In this document: positions 8,022-17,174 of the stretch, piece by piece
Layout of the letters: the number at the start of each line of letters is the position of its first letter
Numbering within the stretch: the first letter of the stretch is position 1
Assembly: GCF_015207035.1 (NCBI RefSeq)
Contig: NZ_JADEXQ010000038.1
Location: forward strand, 1-50,365
Direction: 5' to 3'
DNA length: 50,365 nucleotides
Source of the DNA: Romeriopsis navalis LEGE 11480
GTDB taxonomy: Bacteria; Cyanobacteriota; Cyanobacteriia; Leptolyngbyales; Leptolyngbyaceae
Position numbers and translations under genes: made by a program
The notes under the pieces: model-generated
The model's database searches: none
What the model was told of the DNA's origin: nothing
What the model saw: the letters and a program-made list of their open reading frames with translations, nothing else

Positions 8022-11000
8022 CTATTTCGACGCTCGTCGCACCTTGAATTGGGCTGCACTGGTCTGCAAGTCTTCCGCCATTTTCAGCAAATGGGAGAAC
8101 GATTCCGCCACAGTTTGGGTCTGCTGGGAAGTTGTATCGGCGATCGTTGCCACTTGCAGCATGGTTTGCTTCACCGACACCGAAGTTTCGGTTTGTGCCG
8201 CCGCCGCTTGGGAAATGTCGCGCACCATTTGATTCAGCTGCATCCCGACTTCGGTGATTTCGCTCAAATGCATCCGCGACTCTTCCACCAACTGCGTTCC
8301 GTTGACCACATGCTCGGTGCCCGTTTCCATCGCGGCCACCACTTCATTGGTTTGCCGCTGAATCTCTTCCACCACCTGCTCAATTTCCGCCGTGGCCGCA
8401 GCGGATTGCTGGGCCAAGGTGCGAACTTCCTCGGCCACAACCACAAACCCTTGACCCTCCTCACCCGCCTTGGCCGCCTCAATCGAAGCATTCATCGCCA
8501 GCAAGTTCGTCTGGGTTGCAAAGCCATTGATTAGGTTAACCACACGGGAAATTTTCTGCGATGCCTCCCCCAACCGCTTCACTTTCTTCGCGGTCTCCGC
8601 CACGGTTTCACGAATTGAGGACATACCCGATACGGTGCGATCCATCACCTCGTCACCGGACTGGAGCTTCTTGGTCGCCCGTTGGACATTACCCTCCGCT
8701 TCTTCCGCCCGCGCAGCAATCTGATGAAGCGCATTCATCATGGTCTGCACTTGCTCAATCGCATGGGCCACCGTTTGAATTTGTTGACGACTCTCAAGCG
8801 ACAGGGAGGAAACGGCACCTTCACTATCCGAGGCAGTTGCCGCGACTGACCGCGAGGCAAATTGGACTTGGGCAATGGTTTCGCGCAGCGCATCAATCAC
8901 TTCGTTATAGGACTTGGCGATTGTCCCCACTTCATCGTTCGACTCCCGCGCTTGCACGGTCAAATCGCCACGGGTCAGCGGTTCAACCTGCCGCAATAGC
9001 TCTTGGGCCCGCTGTTGAAAACGCTCTTGTTGTAGCTGTTGAGCCTCGGCAGTCGCATCGGCCGCCGCCTTCGCCGCTTCACGTTCACGCTCGGTATCAG
9101 CAATCAACGCCGACTGATCCAGCGCATAACCCAACTGAATCGCCAACTTCGCAAACAGATCGAGATCTTGAGTTTCCCAGCGGCGCAAATCATTGTCGTA
9201 GGCACACAGCAAGCCGGTCAACTCCCCATTTTGCAAAATCGGGGCGACAATCGTTGCCCGAATTTGCAGATCTTCCAGCAACTGCAAATGCTCAGGGGAG
9301 AGATTCGCTAAATAAATATCGGGAATCGACTGCACATGACCGTTCTTAAAACGCTCCAAGGGCATTTCCGTAAATAGCCCTTGCAGATCGCGGCCCGCAA
9401 GTCGCTCTGAGGAAAGGGCCGTGGCTTCCGCCGCAACGTCTCCCGCATGACTCAAGGGCAAAGTCGCATCCAGCTGACGGGGGTCGGTGGCAAAGCGATA
9501 AACAATCACTCGATCGGCATCCAAAATCAACCGCAGTTCCTGCACCGCCGTATTCAAAATTTCCGTTTCTTTGAGCGATCGCCGCATCACACTCACAATT
9601 TCATTCAGCGTGCGGAGGCGCTCCGCACTTAAGGTTTGGCGGCGGAGAATCGCCGCTTGGTTCAACGCCAGACCCAACTGACCACCCAAACGTGCGACTA
9701 ACCCGATATCTTCTTTTTCCCAAGCCCGCGCCGCTTCACAGGCATGCACCGACAGCAGGCCGACTAATTCACCGTTTTGAATCACCGGGGCCACGATGCA
9801 GCCGCGCACCTGCAACTCATCCAACTTCGCCCGAAACTCCGGCGGCAAACCCTCGGCATCAATATCTGGCATACACCAAACCTGTCCGACCCGGAAACGC
9901 TCCATCACGGCAGCCGGGAAAGGATTGCGCAAGACGCGGCCTGACAGTTTACTAAAGGTCAACCCCACGGATTCCGCCAGAATAATGGCACTCTGATCTC
10001 CATCAATCCGGTAAACCACCACCCGATCCGCCTCGAGGGTGTAGCGCAGTTCATTGACCGTCGTATTGAGAATATCTTCCTCTTTGAACGATCGGCGCAT
10101 GCTGTCAACAATTTCATTCAGGATGCGTGATTTCTCCACGCTCTTCGCCTGACGACTAATCAAAGCCGATTGCTCCAAGACAAAGCCCAACTGGGAGGAG
10201 AGCTTGGCAAAGACATCAACATCTTCGGGTTCCCACTGGCGGGTCGTGGCACATTGGTGGGCACAGAGCAAACCAATCAGCTTGCCATGCTGCAAAATTG
10301 GCGCAATCAAACTCGCCCGGATTTCAAATTTGGCCAGCATTTCCTTGTGGGCGCGGGTCAACCCTAAACGGCCCACATCGGGAATCACCTGCACTTGCTC
10401 ATCTTGATACCGTTCAATCGATCCTTCACGAAACAGATCGTTGACCGTCTGTCCCATAAATTGGCGGTAGTTCGCGCCCACCGACTCAGCAATAATGGTG
10501 CCGCTCCAATCGTCATTACAGCGATAAAACATCACGCGATCGGCACTTAAGGCATAGCGCAGCTCAGTGACCGTCGTGTTTAACAACGCCGCCTCCCCCA
10601 TGGACTGACGCATTGTTTCAATCATTTGCCCCAACCACTGCGAGCGTTCAATACTCAGCTGTTGTTGGGTTTGCAACGAGGCATATTGCCGCTCCAGCTG
10701 CTTGACTTGGTCATTCACCACCCGGTTGGTGCGGCGAGCGACGAGCAAGCCGACTAACCCAACGACCCCCAGACCCGCTAAAAATGCGAAACCAAACTGG
10801 CTGGCACGATATTGCTGCTGCTGCAACACCCCTTCCGGATTTGCCGCCACCACGGTCCGCCAATTTAACTGCGAAAGGACTTTATCGGTTTGACTCGTGG
10901 CCCAACCCACGAGTTGATCCGGCTGGGCGGAATCTTTTAAGCCCAACACTGAGAGCCCAAATCGCAAGCGCTGGGACACAGCAGCACCAGCCGTCGAACT

Positions 11001-11885
11001 CGCCTGGAGGGAATTTTGCAGACCCGGCAAAACCTGCTCTACCGGCTGATTTAGCTGAGCTTTATCGATCGCGAACAGCACCTTACCTTCGGCATCGGTA
11101 ATGTAAGGCTGGCCTAAGTTGACACTCGCCGTCAACAACTGCTGCTGCATCGCTTCCGGATTCAGCTGGGCCATCATCACGCCCGTAATCTGGTTCCCCG
11201 AAGTCATCGGCACCGCGATAATCAGCGTCGCCCCACCGGCATCTGTGGGCATGGGGACAACCACAACATCCTTCGTCTTCAGAACCTGTTGAAAATAAAT
11301 TTCGGTTGACTGATTGCTCAGCTTTGTCCCCTTGGTCTGGAGCGTGGGCTTCCCCGTGTGATCGAGCAAGGCCAAGTGCTTAAAGCTAGCCGAATAGGAC
11401 TTTTGCTGTTCTAGCAACCCGAGTTTGGCGGCGGTCGTTAGGCGATCGCCCTGGAAGAGGTTCCCTTCCACCAACTGCTCCACATCCTGCACCCGCTCTA
11501 ACAAGAACTGGTGCAACTGATCCGAAAGCTGGGCGGCGGTCGCTTGCTGCTGTTGGGCCAACCCTTCGGTCATGGAGTGATTCATCCAGGCATAACTCAC
11601 TGCCCCAACCGCAAATAACGGCAAGGCACCCACGGCGGTCGCGGCAACGAGCGTCTTCAACGCGAGCTTGAGTCGCAGCTTGACCGGCTTTTGCGGCGGG
11701 GTCGCTCCAACTTCCACGACTGGCTCAACTGCCTGGCTGGGCTCACTCCGCAGAGAAATTCCTTTAACCGGGGGCGGCAGCGGCACAGAATGCTGAGTTT
11801 GAGCCGCAGCAGTCGCCTTCTCCGGGGACGCTGGAGTCATCGCAGAAGGGGAGTTGGGGGAGTTGGCGGAGCCGTTCGGTTGCAT
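8022..11885 (-). CDS. Methyl-accepting chemotaxis protein with periplasmic sensor, three GAF domains and HAMP
   Basis: A 1287-residue receptor. Layout: proline-rich cytoplasmic tail (1-77), helix about 78-100, periplasmic sensor region (about 105-360, dCache-like by size), second helix about 365-384, GAF1 (about 430-575), GAF2 (600-745), GAF3 (770-925), coiled coil and HAMP (about 930-1010, PLTRGDLTVQA), then the signalling domain with hairpin tip MNASIEAAKAGEEGQGF (1131-1147). The GAF domains resemble those of PixJ-type cyanobacteriochromes, but the chromophore cysteine is missing in each: GAF1 has RAHKEML (Ala512), GAF2 PPEFRAKL and GAF3 SPEHLQLL. It is therefore unlikely to bind bilin. It passes signals through the CheW encoded upstream to the CheA downstream. 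The ligand is unknown. Confidence 0.93.
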   Translation of the reverse strand: MQPNGSANSPNSPSAMTPASPEKATAAAQTQHSVPLPPPVKGISLRSEPSQAVEPVVEVGATPPQKPVKLRLKLALKTLVAATAVGALPLFAVGAVSYAWMNHSMTEGLAQQQQATAAQLSDQLHQFLLERVQDVEQLVEGNLFQGDRLTTAAKLGLLEQQKSYSASFKHLALLDHTGKPTLQTKGTKLSNQSTEIYFQQVLKTKDVVVVPMPTDAGGATLIIAVPMTSGNQITGVMMAQLNPEAMQQQLLTASVNLGQPYITDAEGKVLFAIDKAQLNQPVEQVLPGLQNSLQASSTAGAAVSQRLRFGLSVLGLKDSAQPDQLVGWATSQTDKVLSQLNWRTVVAANPEGVLQQQQYRASQFGFAFLAGLGVVGLVGLLVARRTNRVVNDQVKQLERQYASLQTQQQLSIERSQWLGQMIETMRQSMGEAALLNTTVTELRYALSADRVMFYRCNDDWSGTIIAESVGANYRQFMGQTVNDLFREGSIERYQDEQVQVIPDVGRLGLTRAHKEMLAKFEIRASLIAPILQHGKLIGLLCAHQCATTRQWEPEDVDVFAKLSSQLGFVLEQSALISRQAKSVEKSRILNEIVDSMRRSFKEEDILNTTVNELRYTLEADRVVVYRIDGDQSAIILAESVGLTFSKLSGRVLRNPFPAAVMERFRVGQVWCMPDIDAEGLPPEFRAKLDELQVRGCIVAPVIQNGELVGLLSVHACEAARAWEKEDIGLVARLGGQLGLALNQAAILRRQTLSAERLRTLNEIVSVMRRSLKETEILNTAVQELRLILDADRVIVYRFATDPRQLDATLPLSHAGDVAAEATALSSERLAGRDLQGLFTEMPLERFKNGHVQSIPDIYLANLSPEHLQLLEDLQIRATIVAPILQNGELTGLLCAYDNDLRRWETQDLDLFAKLAIQLGYALDQSALIADTEREREAAKAAADATAEAQQLQQERFQQRAQELLRQVEPLTRGDLTVQARESNDEVGTIAKSYNEVIDALRETIAQVQFASRSVAATASDSEGAVSSLSLESRQQIQTVAHAIEQVQTMMNALHQIAARAEEAEGNVQRATKKLQSGDEVMDRTVSGMSSIRETVAETAKKVKRLGEASQKISRVVNLINGFATQTNLLAMNASIEAAKAGEEGQGFVVVAEEVRTLAQQSAAATAEIEQVVEEIQRQTNEVVAAMETGTEHVVNGTQLVEESRMHLSEITEVGMQLNQMVRDISQAAAAQTETSVSVKQTMLQVATIADTTSQQTQTVAESFSHLLKMAEDLQTSAAQFKVRRASK

Positions 11886-11972
11886 GGTAGAACACCAAAG
11901 AGGACAATGATGTAGGAACTAAGGGTGACAATTTCGAGCTGGGGTTGGGGCATTTGATCGCAGTTGGCGCAA

Positions 11973-12506
11973 TCAATCCGCCGCTTCACTTCCGGATAGC
12001 GCCTGGGCAATGTATTGCACCGTGGCCGCGGTATCCAAAATCCAATGCCGATCGCCCTCGGGGGAAACCCAAGCACCTTGTAAACCCGGAATACTGGGCA
12101 CACGGCGTTCAAGCGATAACGGACGGATTTCCTGGGGGGTGAGCTGCCGCAGTTGGGTCACTTGATCGACGACCAAGCCCACTGTCTGCTGCTGATACTG
12201 CACCACGAGACTGTCAAAGCGGCCTTGACGACCACCCTGCTGCACGCGGCGGTACAGTGGCTCTTTACCCATCACAACGCTGACATCAACCACCCACAGC
12301 ACTTCACCACGCCAATTGGTCAACCCCATGACACAGGGGGCCATTTCCGGCAGACTGACAATTTGTTCAGATTCAATCGGAATTACCTCGGTCACACAAG
12401 TGTTTGGAAGCAGGACATTCAGGTCTGGCGGTAAGCTCAGGCCAATGTATTGCTGAACTTGATTTAATGGCGCAGCGGGTTCAGCCGCTGGGGAGGAAGT
12501 CATCAT
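11973..12506 (-). CDS. CheW-like adaptor protein (PilI/PixI type)
   Basis: A 177-residue single CheW domain. It has the typical elements: an early strand ending IGLSLPPDLNVLLP, VTEVIPI, then the conserved stretch APCVMGLTNWRGEVLWVVD, and later VGLVVDQV and IPGLQGAWV. CheW proteins couple the receptor signalling tip to CheA. It is the first gene of the operon, 87 bases before the MCP gene. The start is uncertain: tandem ATGs at 12506/12503 are preferred, and a TTG thirteen codons upstream (12545) keeps the frame open. No clear ribosome-binding site distinguishes them. No separate CheY gene lies upstream, unlike the common cyanobacterial arrangement patA-cheY-cheW-MCP-cheA. Confidence 0.9.
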   Translation of the reverse strand: MMTSSPAAEPAAPLNQVQQYIGLSLPPDLNVLLPNTCVTEVIPIESEQIVSLPEMAPCVMGLTNWRGEVLWVVDVSVVMGKEPLYRRVQQGGRQGRFDSLVVQYQQQTVGLVVDQVTQLRQLTPQEIRPLSLERRVPSIPGLQGAWVSPEGDRHWILDTAATVQYIAQALSGSEAAD

Positions 12507-13322
12507 AGTGATTTGGATGGAACACACCAGGGAAGTGCGAATCAAAACAGTCCGGATGTCACGTCAGAATCTCTGTAGAAACGATTAGTTCGCAAGTAAC
12601 AGAAGCAACTCTGAAGCAATTCACTGAGACAGTAAAACTGACTAGTGAAATTAGCGTGAACCGATCGGACAGGCCCATTGACAAAAGTTGTGCAGAGCGC
12701 GATCGCTCAGACAAATTGGCAAAGATTTGAGATCAGCCGATCGACGGATGCCAAGATTCATTGCCTACAGGATAAGCGGCGGATTTAGGTTGTCAGCACC
12801 GCGCAAGCACTGATTTTTCATCAGGAGAATATTCCCGTCTCAGGAGATTCTCGGTACATGACTCAGTAATTTGAGCCATGCGGTGCGGTGTGGCAAATTC
12901 GCCAGTTTAGCCTGCGTAACGGGCTCTACATCACCGATTAAGATTTGGGCAAAGTTGTCCAAGACGATCGGGGATGCCACGTGATTACGCGGTCTTATTA
13001 TGCCCCGTTTAATCCGAGGGCTACCAATGGCTTAAGTAGCGAATAATACGGAGTTTGAGTCGCATCACTGCGGGCAATCGACCACGCATTCGAAACACCA
13101 ATTGGCCTAAACTCAAAAGCAGTTTGGCGACTGCCACCGTCATCACCATCGCGGCAACTGCGCCGATCCATCTTCTGGACGGTGATGGCTAATTTACCGT
13201 CGATCGATGTAGCTCGCTCAGTGAGGCGTCAAATGAGAACTGAGCCAAACACGATCCATTGATCACAATTTAAAATTGGTCCGTCGGGATCGAGATTTTT
13301 GCTTACTACAAGGATGACGTCG
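12507..13322. other. Intergenic, 816 bp between divergent genes, no gene seen
   Basis: This separates the minus-strand taxis operon from the plus-strand CAP gene and should contain both promoters. No reading frame of convincing length or composition occurs. A plus-strand frame around 12870-13020 gives a peptide-like stretch broken by stops, too weak to call a pseudogene. Confidence 0.5.
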
Positions 13323-13958
13323 ATGCGTCAAATCGGGAAAATCGTGCTGATGGTATCTGTGCTTCCAGTTTCCCCAGTCGCGATAGCCGCGACCCCAATG
13401 CCTGAAGCACCCAATACAAATTTGTCGCCCCAAGTGACAACACTTGCGGCCGGGGTCAAGGTTTGTGATGCGCAGCAGAATCTCACAGCCAAGGTTTGTG
13501 CCGGCGATGGAATCGAATCCGAGGAGCGCAAGTTATATCGGCTGCTGAATGAGTATCGTCGCCAACAGGGTTTACCAGCAATTCCCCTCTCACCGTCTTT
13601 GAGCTTGGTGGCAAATCGGCATGTGCGGGATTTCGATCGGCATACTTTAGCCGGACATAGCTGGAGCAATTGCCGCTATGATGCCGCAAATCGATCGACC
13701 TACGCTTGTATGTGGCAAGCACCGCAACGATTAGGGACCGCCTATCCAGGCAATGGCTACGAAAATAGCTATGGCAGCAGCACGGGTCGAGTCACGGCGC
13801 GTGAAGCGCTCAATAGCTGGAAAGGCAGCCGTTCACATAATCGCGTGATGCTCAATCAGGGCGTCTGGAAGACACAATGGCAAGCGGTGGGAATTGGCAT
13901 TTATCAAGGACGCGCTGTGTTGTGGTTCGGGAAAGAACGTGATCCGATAAGTGAGTGA
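13323..13958 (+). CDS. Secreted CAP-domain-like protein
   Basis: A 211-residue exported protein. The signal peptide spans about residues 5-22 (likely cleavage near AIAA). The body fits a CAP-like fold: an N-terminal helix LYRLLNEYRRQQG (71-83) with LSPSLSLVANRHVRDF (89-104), then GHSW (111-114), YENSYG (146-151), a helix EALNSWKGSRSHNRVML (161-177) and the last strands VGIGIYQGRAVLWF. Four cysteines (48, 59, 117, 129) suggest disulfides outside the cytoplasm. It differs enough from the CAP protein at 3330 that recent duplication is unlikely. Start: ATG 13323 has AAGG nine bases upstream; an in-frame ATG at 13314 is the alternative. Confidence 0.8.
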   Translation: MRQIGKIVLMVSVLPVSPVAIAATPMPEAPNTNLSPQVTTLAAGVKVCDAQQNLTAKVCAGDGIESEERKLYRLLNEYRRQQGLPAIPLSPSLSLVANRHVRDFDRHTLAGHSWSNCRYDAANRSTYACMWQAPQRLGTAYPGNGYENSYGSSTGRVTAREALNSWKGSRSHNRVMLNQGVWKTQWQAVGIGIYQGRAVLWFGKERDPISE

Positions 13959-14668
13959 TCGACAATTCGTTCTCAGGCACGATCGTCGGATTAATTCAAT
14001 TTAGCTAATTTCACCGGTTTCTACCGCTGTTTCAAGATTTTGGCGCAGTAATGACATTTGCGCGTGCAGCGACTCCAGCGTTGCACGCGTTAGCCCTGTG
14101 CCATCAGTTGCACGCGTTAGCCCTGTGCCATCAATGGTGCAACCAAAGATATCAACTGTCTTTTTTGAGCACTTTGCCTTGCTCAGTGAAGAGGTGGCGG
14201 CAGTTAGCAGTGAAAATGGCGCGGTTAATCTTAATCATTAAAATGACGCAGCCAAACACCGAAGTACGCGATCAATTGCATGATGTCTATGGCTCTGATG
14301 CAATGATGCTAATCGCAGTGGGACAGACTGTGACGGCAGAATTTGCGACGGTGGCATCGGTGAATAATTCCTAGCGATCTTAGAAATCAGGCAATAAGCC
14401 ACATCCCCTCGATGCGCACAATTATGGGGATGGCTATGCAATAAACCAGCAACTCCTGATTACCTCAAACCCACCACACCTAAAACGCCTGCATCGCAAG
14501 ATAAATCTAGCCACAACAACATTTATTCGGGTTAATCCAGGAAATCTTTACTTTATCCGAGGATATATCCAAACTTCAAGTTAATCACTCTAGATTTAGA
14601 TGGATATGCGAGATTTTCCGCTTACTAAATAGTTAGACAACCTTATTTATCACAGGAAAAGTAAAATA
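13959..14668. other. Intergenic, 710 bp, contains a tandem repeat, no convincing gene
   Basis: This is low-complexity, stop-rich sequence between the CAP gene and the PSD-like gene. A 107-codon frame at 14051-14374 covers the tandem 27-bp repeat, and its peptide looks like noise. Around 14405-14445 a bulged stem (ATCCCC with GGGGAT) could form. AT-rich sequence just before 14669 probably carries the promoter of the PSD-like gene, with an AGGAAAAG ribosome-binding site close to the start. Confidence 0.45.
14080..14133. repeat. Perfect tandem duplication of a 27-bp unit
   Basis: Two identical adjacent copies, 14080-14106 and 14107-14133, start with GTTGCACGCGTTAGCC and end with TGCCATCA. The unit length is a multiple of three, so the small frame crossing it stays open. 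It looks like a recent slippage or unequal-exchange event. Confidence 0.85.
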
Positions 14669-16021
14669 ATGACTCAGATTAAAAGGCTTCGTCCCGGCGG
14701 GTGGCTGTTTCACGATCGTGAACACATCGATCTGTGGGTTCGCGCATTAAAGGCACAGATATCCAAGAGTCCGCAAGCATTAGTGCTACCCATTCGAGAA
14801 TTCAAGGCGATGGTCGACCAAGATCCTGTCTTGAACCTCACCATGGAGTCGATGTTTAAGGAAGCTGCAATTTTGAAGCAGCAGACCCCATTAGGCACAC
14901 CTGAAGTCAAGGATTTTGAGGAGTTCCTGATGCTGCTCAACGGCATTATGATAATGGCTCCGCAATACACCGAATGCCCAAATTCAGATGGTGCCGAGGC
15001 GCCATGTGGACTGATCGGTTTTCCGATTAATGCGCTGTTGGACTGGCCAATGGCAACGAGCTTTGGATACACCGCCTTCTCCAATCAACTTATAAATCAG
15101 CAGTTTAAGAAGGTTCTTAATTACTGGAGTACATTCCTTCTATCCAAAGAATCGCGGTATGTGTTGGTTGAAGATTTTCCCGAACAGATACCCAAAGTAC
15201 TAGCATGGCTCAGCCCAGTTGCAAAACAAAAGATGGTCGACGTCGCCTGTAAAGCATCCAATGATTCAACCTGTCAACAGCAGCCATTTGAACACTTCTT
15301 TAATTGCGATCCAAGTGACCCATACTATGGTTTCAAGTCATGGGACGACTTCTTTACATGAACGTTCAGGAAAGAAATCCGGCCCGTCGCGGAGGGAGAA
15401 AATGTGATCGCGAATGCCTGCGAATCGGCACCACTACAGGTAGTGTGCAATGTTTCGGAAACATCTGAATTCTGGCTCAAAGGCCAGCCTTATGCACTGC
15501 AAAACATGATGAACTTTGATCCGTTAGCTGAACAGTTCATCGGCGGCACAGTTTATCAAGCGTTTCTCAGTGCGTTGAGCTACCACCGATGGAAAAGCCC
15601 AGTGAGCGGCACGGTGAAGAAAGCTTTCGTGGTCAATGGCACATACTATCTGGAAAATCGTTACCAAGGATTCATCAACACAGATAGTCCCGACCCCTCG
15701 GCACCAAACGACTCACAGCCGTTTTTGACGGCTGTCGCGACCCGCGCAGTAATCTTCATAGAAGCAAACAATCCTAGTATTGGCTTAATGTGTTTCATCG
15801 CAGTCGGAATGGCCGAAGTTTCATCGTGTGAAATTACTGTGGCCGAGGGACAAACAATCCAAAAAGGCGAAGAATTGGGTATGTTCCACTTCGGTGGCTC
15901 GACACATTGCCTTATATTCAGACCACAGGTGAAGCTCGAATTCGACTTCCATAACACGTCCCCTGGACTGGATGCGACGAACATTCCCGTGCGTTCCAAG
16001 ATTGCCACTGTCATGAAATAA
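14669..16021 (+). pseudogene. PSD/PsiD-type pyruvoyl-dependent decarboxylase, interrupted by an in-frame TGA
   Basis: A continuous frame of 450 codons broken only by TGA at 15359-15361 (codon 231). The first part (1-230) matches the N-terminal domain of the phosphatidylserine-decarboxylase-like family, with GFPINALLDWPMATSFGY and SWDDFFT. The second has SPVSGTV and the autocleavage motif GGST (serine 411, codon 15899-15901), which would yield the pyruvoyl group. After SWDDFFT the family normally has Arg, so CGA to TGA is the simplest explanation; TFRKEIRPVAEGENV then continues in frame. Fungal PsiD, a tryptophan decarboxylase, has this architecture, so the substrate may be an amino acid rather than phosphatidylserine. 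A GTG at 15404 with GGAGG at 15391-15395 could restart translation, giving two proteins (14669-15361 and 15404-16021). It may be a recent pseudogene, a split enzyme or a sequencing error. Confidence 0.8.
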
Positions 16022-16164
16022 AGCGTTGGTGGGTCAGAACAACTCTGGTGGAACTATCGGCATACCAAAAACTCAGCTGTTTCACTGGAGCACGATTAGC
16101 CTATAGCTTTCGGACTACCATAGTTACCACTCATCTGTGTTCATTTGACCAGAGAACTGAATGG

Positions 16165-17052
16165 TTAAGATCCTGATTCAATCCTTTCAGCAATCCTTAA
16201 CTTGGCCGATCGTGCCCTCACATTCGCCTTCGACTCTTCCGGCTGTGGAATAATCGGCTTTTTCGTCAACACCTTCAGCAACGGATGATTCCGCATGTGA
16301 TGCTTCGTGATCCGATCTTCCAAACTGTGAAAACTAATCAACACCATCCGGCCACCCGGATTCAACCAATTCGGAGCCTTTTCAATCAGCTCCTCCAACA
16401 CCTTCAGCTCCTGATTCACACAGATACGTAACGCCTGAAACGTCCGCGTTGCTGGATGAATCCGCCCATTGCGATACCCCTTCGGCGCACAATCCCAAAT
16501 CACATCCGCCAACTGCTTCGTCGTCGTCAAAGGCCGCGAAGTCACAATTCGCTGGGCAATCCGCCGCGACAGCCGCTCCTCCCCATAGGTATAGATCGCA
16601 TCCGCCAGCGCCTTCTCCTTCCAGCGATTCACAATATCCGCCGCCGTCAAATCCTGCCGCTGATCCATCCGCATATCCAGCGGTGCCTCGTTCCGAAAAC
16701 TAAATCCCCGCTCCGCAATATCCAACTGCGCCGAACTCACCCCCAAATCCGCCAAAATTCCATCAAATTTGCGATCGCCCGGTACAAACTGCGAGAAATT
16801 CGTTTGTTCAAAGGTGACCCGATCGCCAAACTCCGCCAAATTCTGCCGCGCCGCATCCAACGCAAGTTCATCCTGATCCAGCGCCGTCACCCGTATCGTC
16901 AACTCCGCCTCCAGCATCAGCCGACTATGACCACCGCCCCCCACCGTCGCATCCAAGTAATGCCCATTCGGTTGCAGATTCAGACCAGCGATCGTCTCCG
17001 TCGGCAACACCGGCACATGATGAAACGCATTCGACTTAGCAGCTTCCGACAT
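16165..17052 (-). CDS. rsmH: 16S rRNA (cytosine(1402)-N(4))-methyltransferase RsmH
   Basis: A 295-residue class I SAM-dependent methyltransferase (formerly MraW) that methylates N4 of C1402 in the ribosomal decoding centre. Signatures: N-terminal [10 protein letters not shown] (12-21), SAM loop [10 protein letters not shown] (34-43), [30 protein letters not shown] and the C-terminal [16 protein letters not shown]. Length is normal for the family. ATG 17052 is preferred to the TTG one codon upstream. The gene follows pyrD on the same strand, not a division/cell-wall (dcw) cluster, which is usual for cyanobacteria. A palindromic repeat lies between the two genes. Confidence 0.97.
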   Translation of the reverse strand: MSEAAKSNAFHHVPVLPTETIAGLNLQPNGHYLDATVGGGGHSRLMLEAELTIRVTALDQDELALDAARQNLAEFGDRVTFEQTNFSQFVPGDRKFDGILADLGVSSAQLDIAERGFSFRNEAPLDMRMDQRQDLTAADIVNRWKEKALADAIYTYGEERLSRRIAQRIVTSRPLTTTKQLADVIWDCAPKGYRNGRIHPATRTFQALRICVNQELKVLEELIEKAPNWLNPGGRMVLISFHSLEDRITKHHMRNHPLLKVLTKKPIIPQPEESKANVRARSAKLRIAERIESGS

Positions 17053-17078
17053 CAAACAAGACCCAGTAAATAACTCAA

Positions 17079-17112
17079 AGTCCCCCTTTTGAAGGGGGAT
17101 TTAGGGGGATCA
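17079..17112. repeat. Palindromic C/G-run repeat common in cyanobacteria
   Basis: The sequence TCCCCCTTTTGAAGGGGGAT (17081-17100) is a hairpin, followed by a second GGGGGAT (17104-17110). From memory, this pattern of CCCCCT...AGGGGGATTTAGGGGGATC is a dispersed intergenic element in many cyanobacterial genomes. It sits between pyrD and rsmH and could fold in the shared transcript. Confidence 0.7.
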
Positions 17113-17174
17113 CCCACTCTGCAAATTACCATGCACTCCCACAATCACGGCTCAAGCCGATAATCTCAGAAAAA

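Noticed and set aside
8561-9349. 262-codon plus-strand frame opposite the MCP gene
   Set aside because: It is antisense to conserved HAMP and GAF coding sequence; its Pro/Arg/Ser-rich composition is that of a shadow frame.
8022-11885. Calling the receptor a PixJ photoreceptor
   Set aside because: None of the three GAF domains has the bilin-binding cysteine, so the photoreceptor name is not supported.
12870-13020. Peptide-like plus-strand frame with internal stops
   Set aside because: It is too short and too broken, and I recognised no family, so it was not called a pseudogene.
14051-14374. 107-codon plus-strand frame
   Set aside because: It is open mainly because of the 27-bp tandem repeat; the peptide has no domain-like pattern and no convincing ribosome-binding site.
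16456-17073. 205-codon plus-strand frame opposite rsmH
   Set aside because: It is an Arg/Ile/Pro-rich shadow of the conserved methyltransferase.
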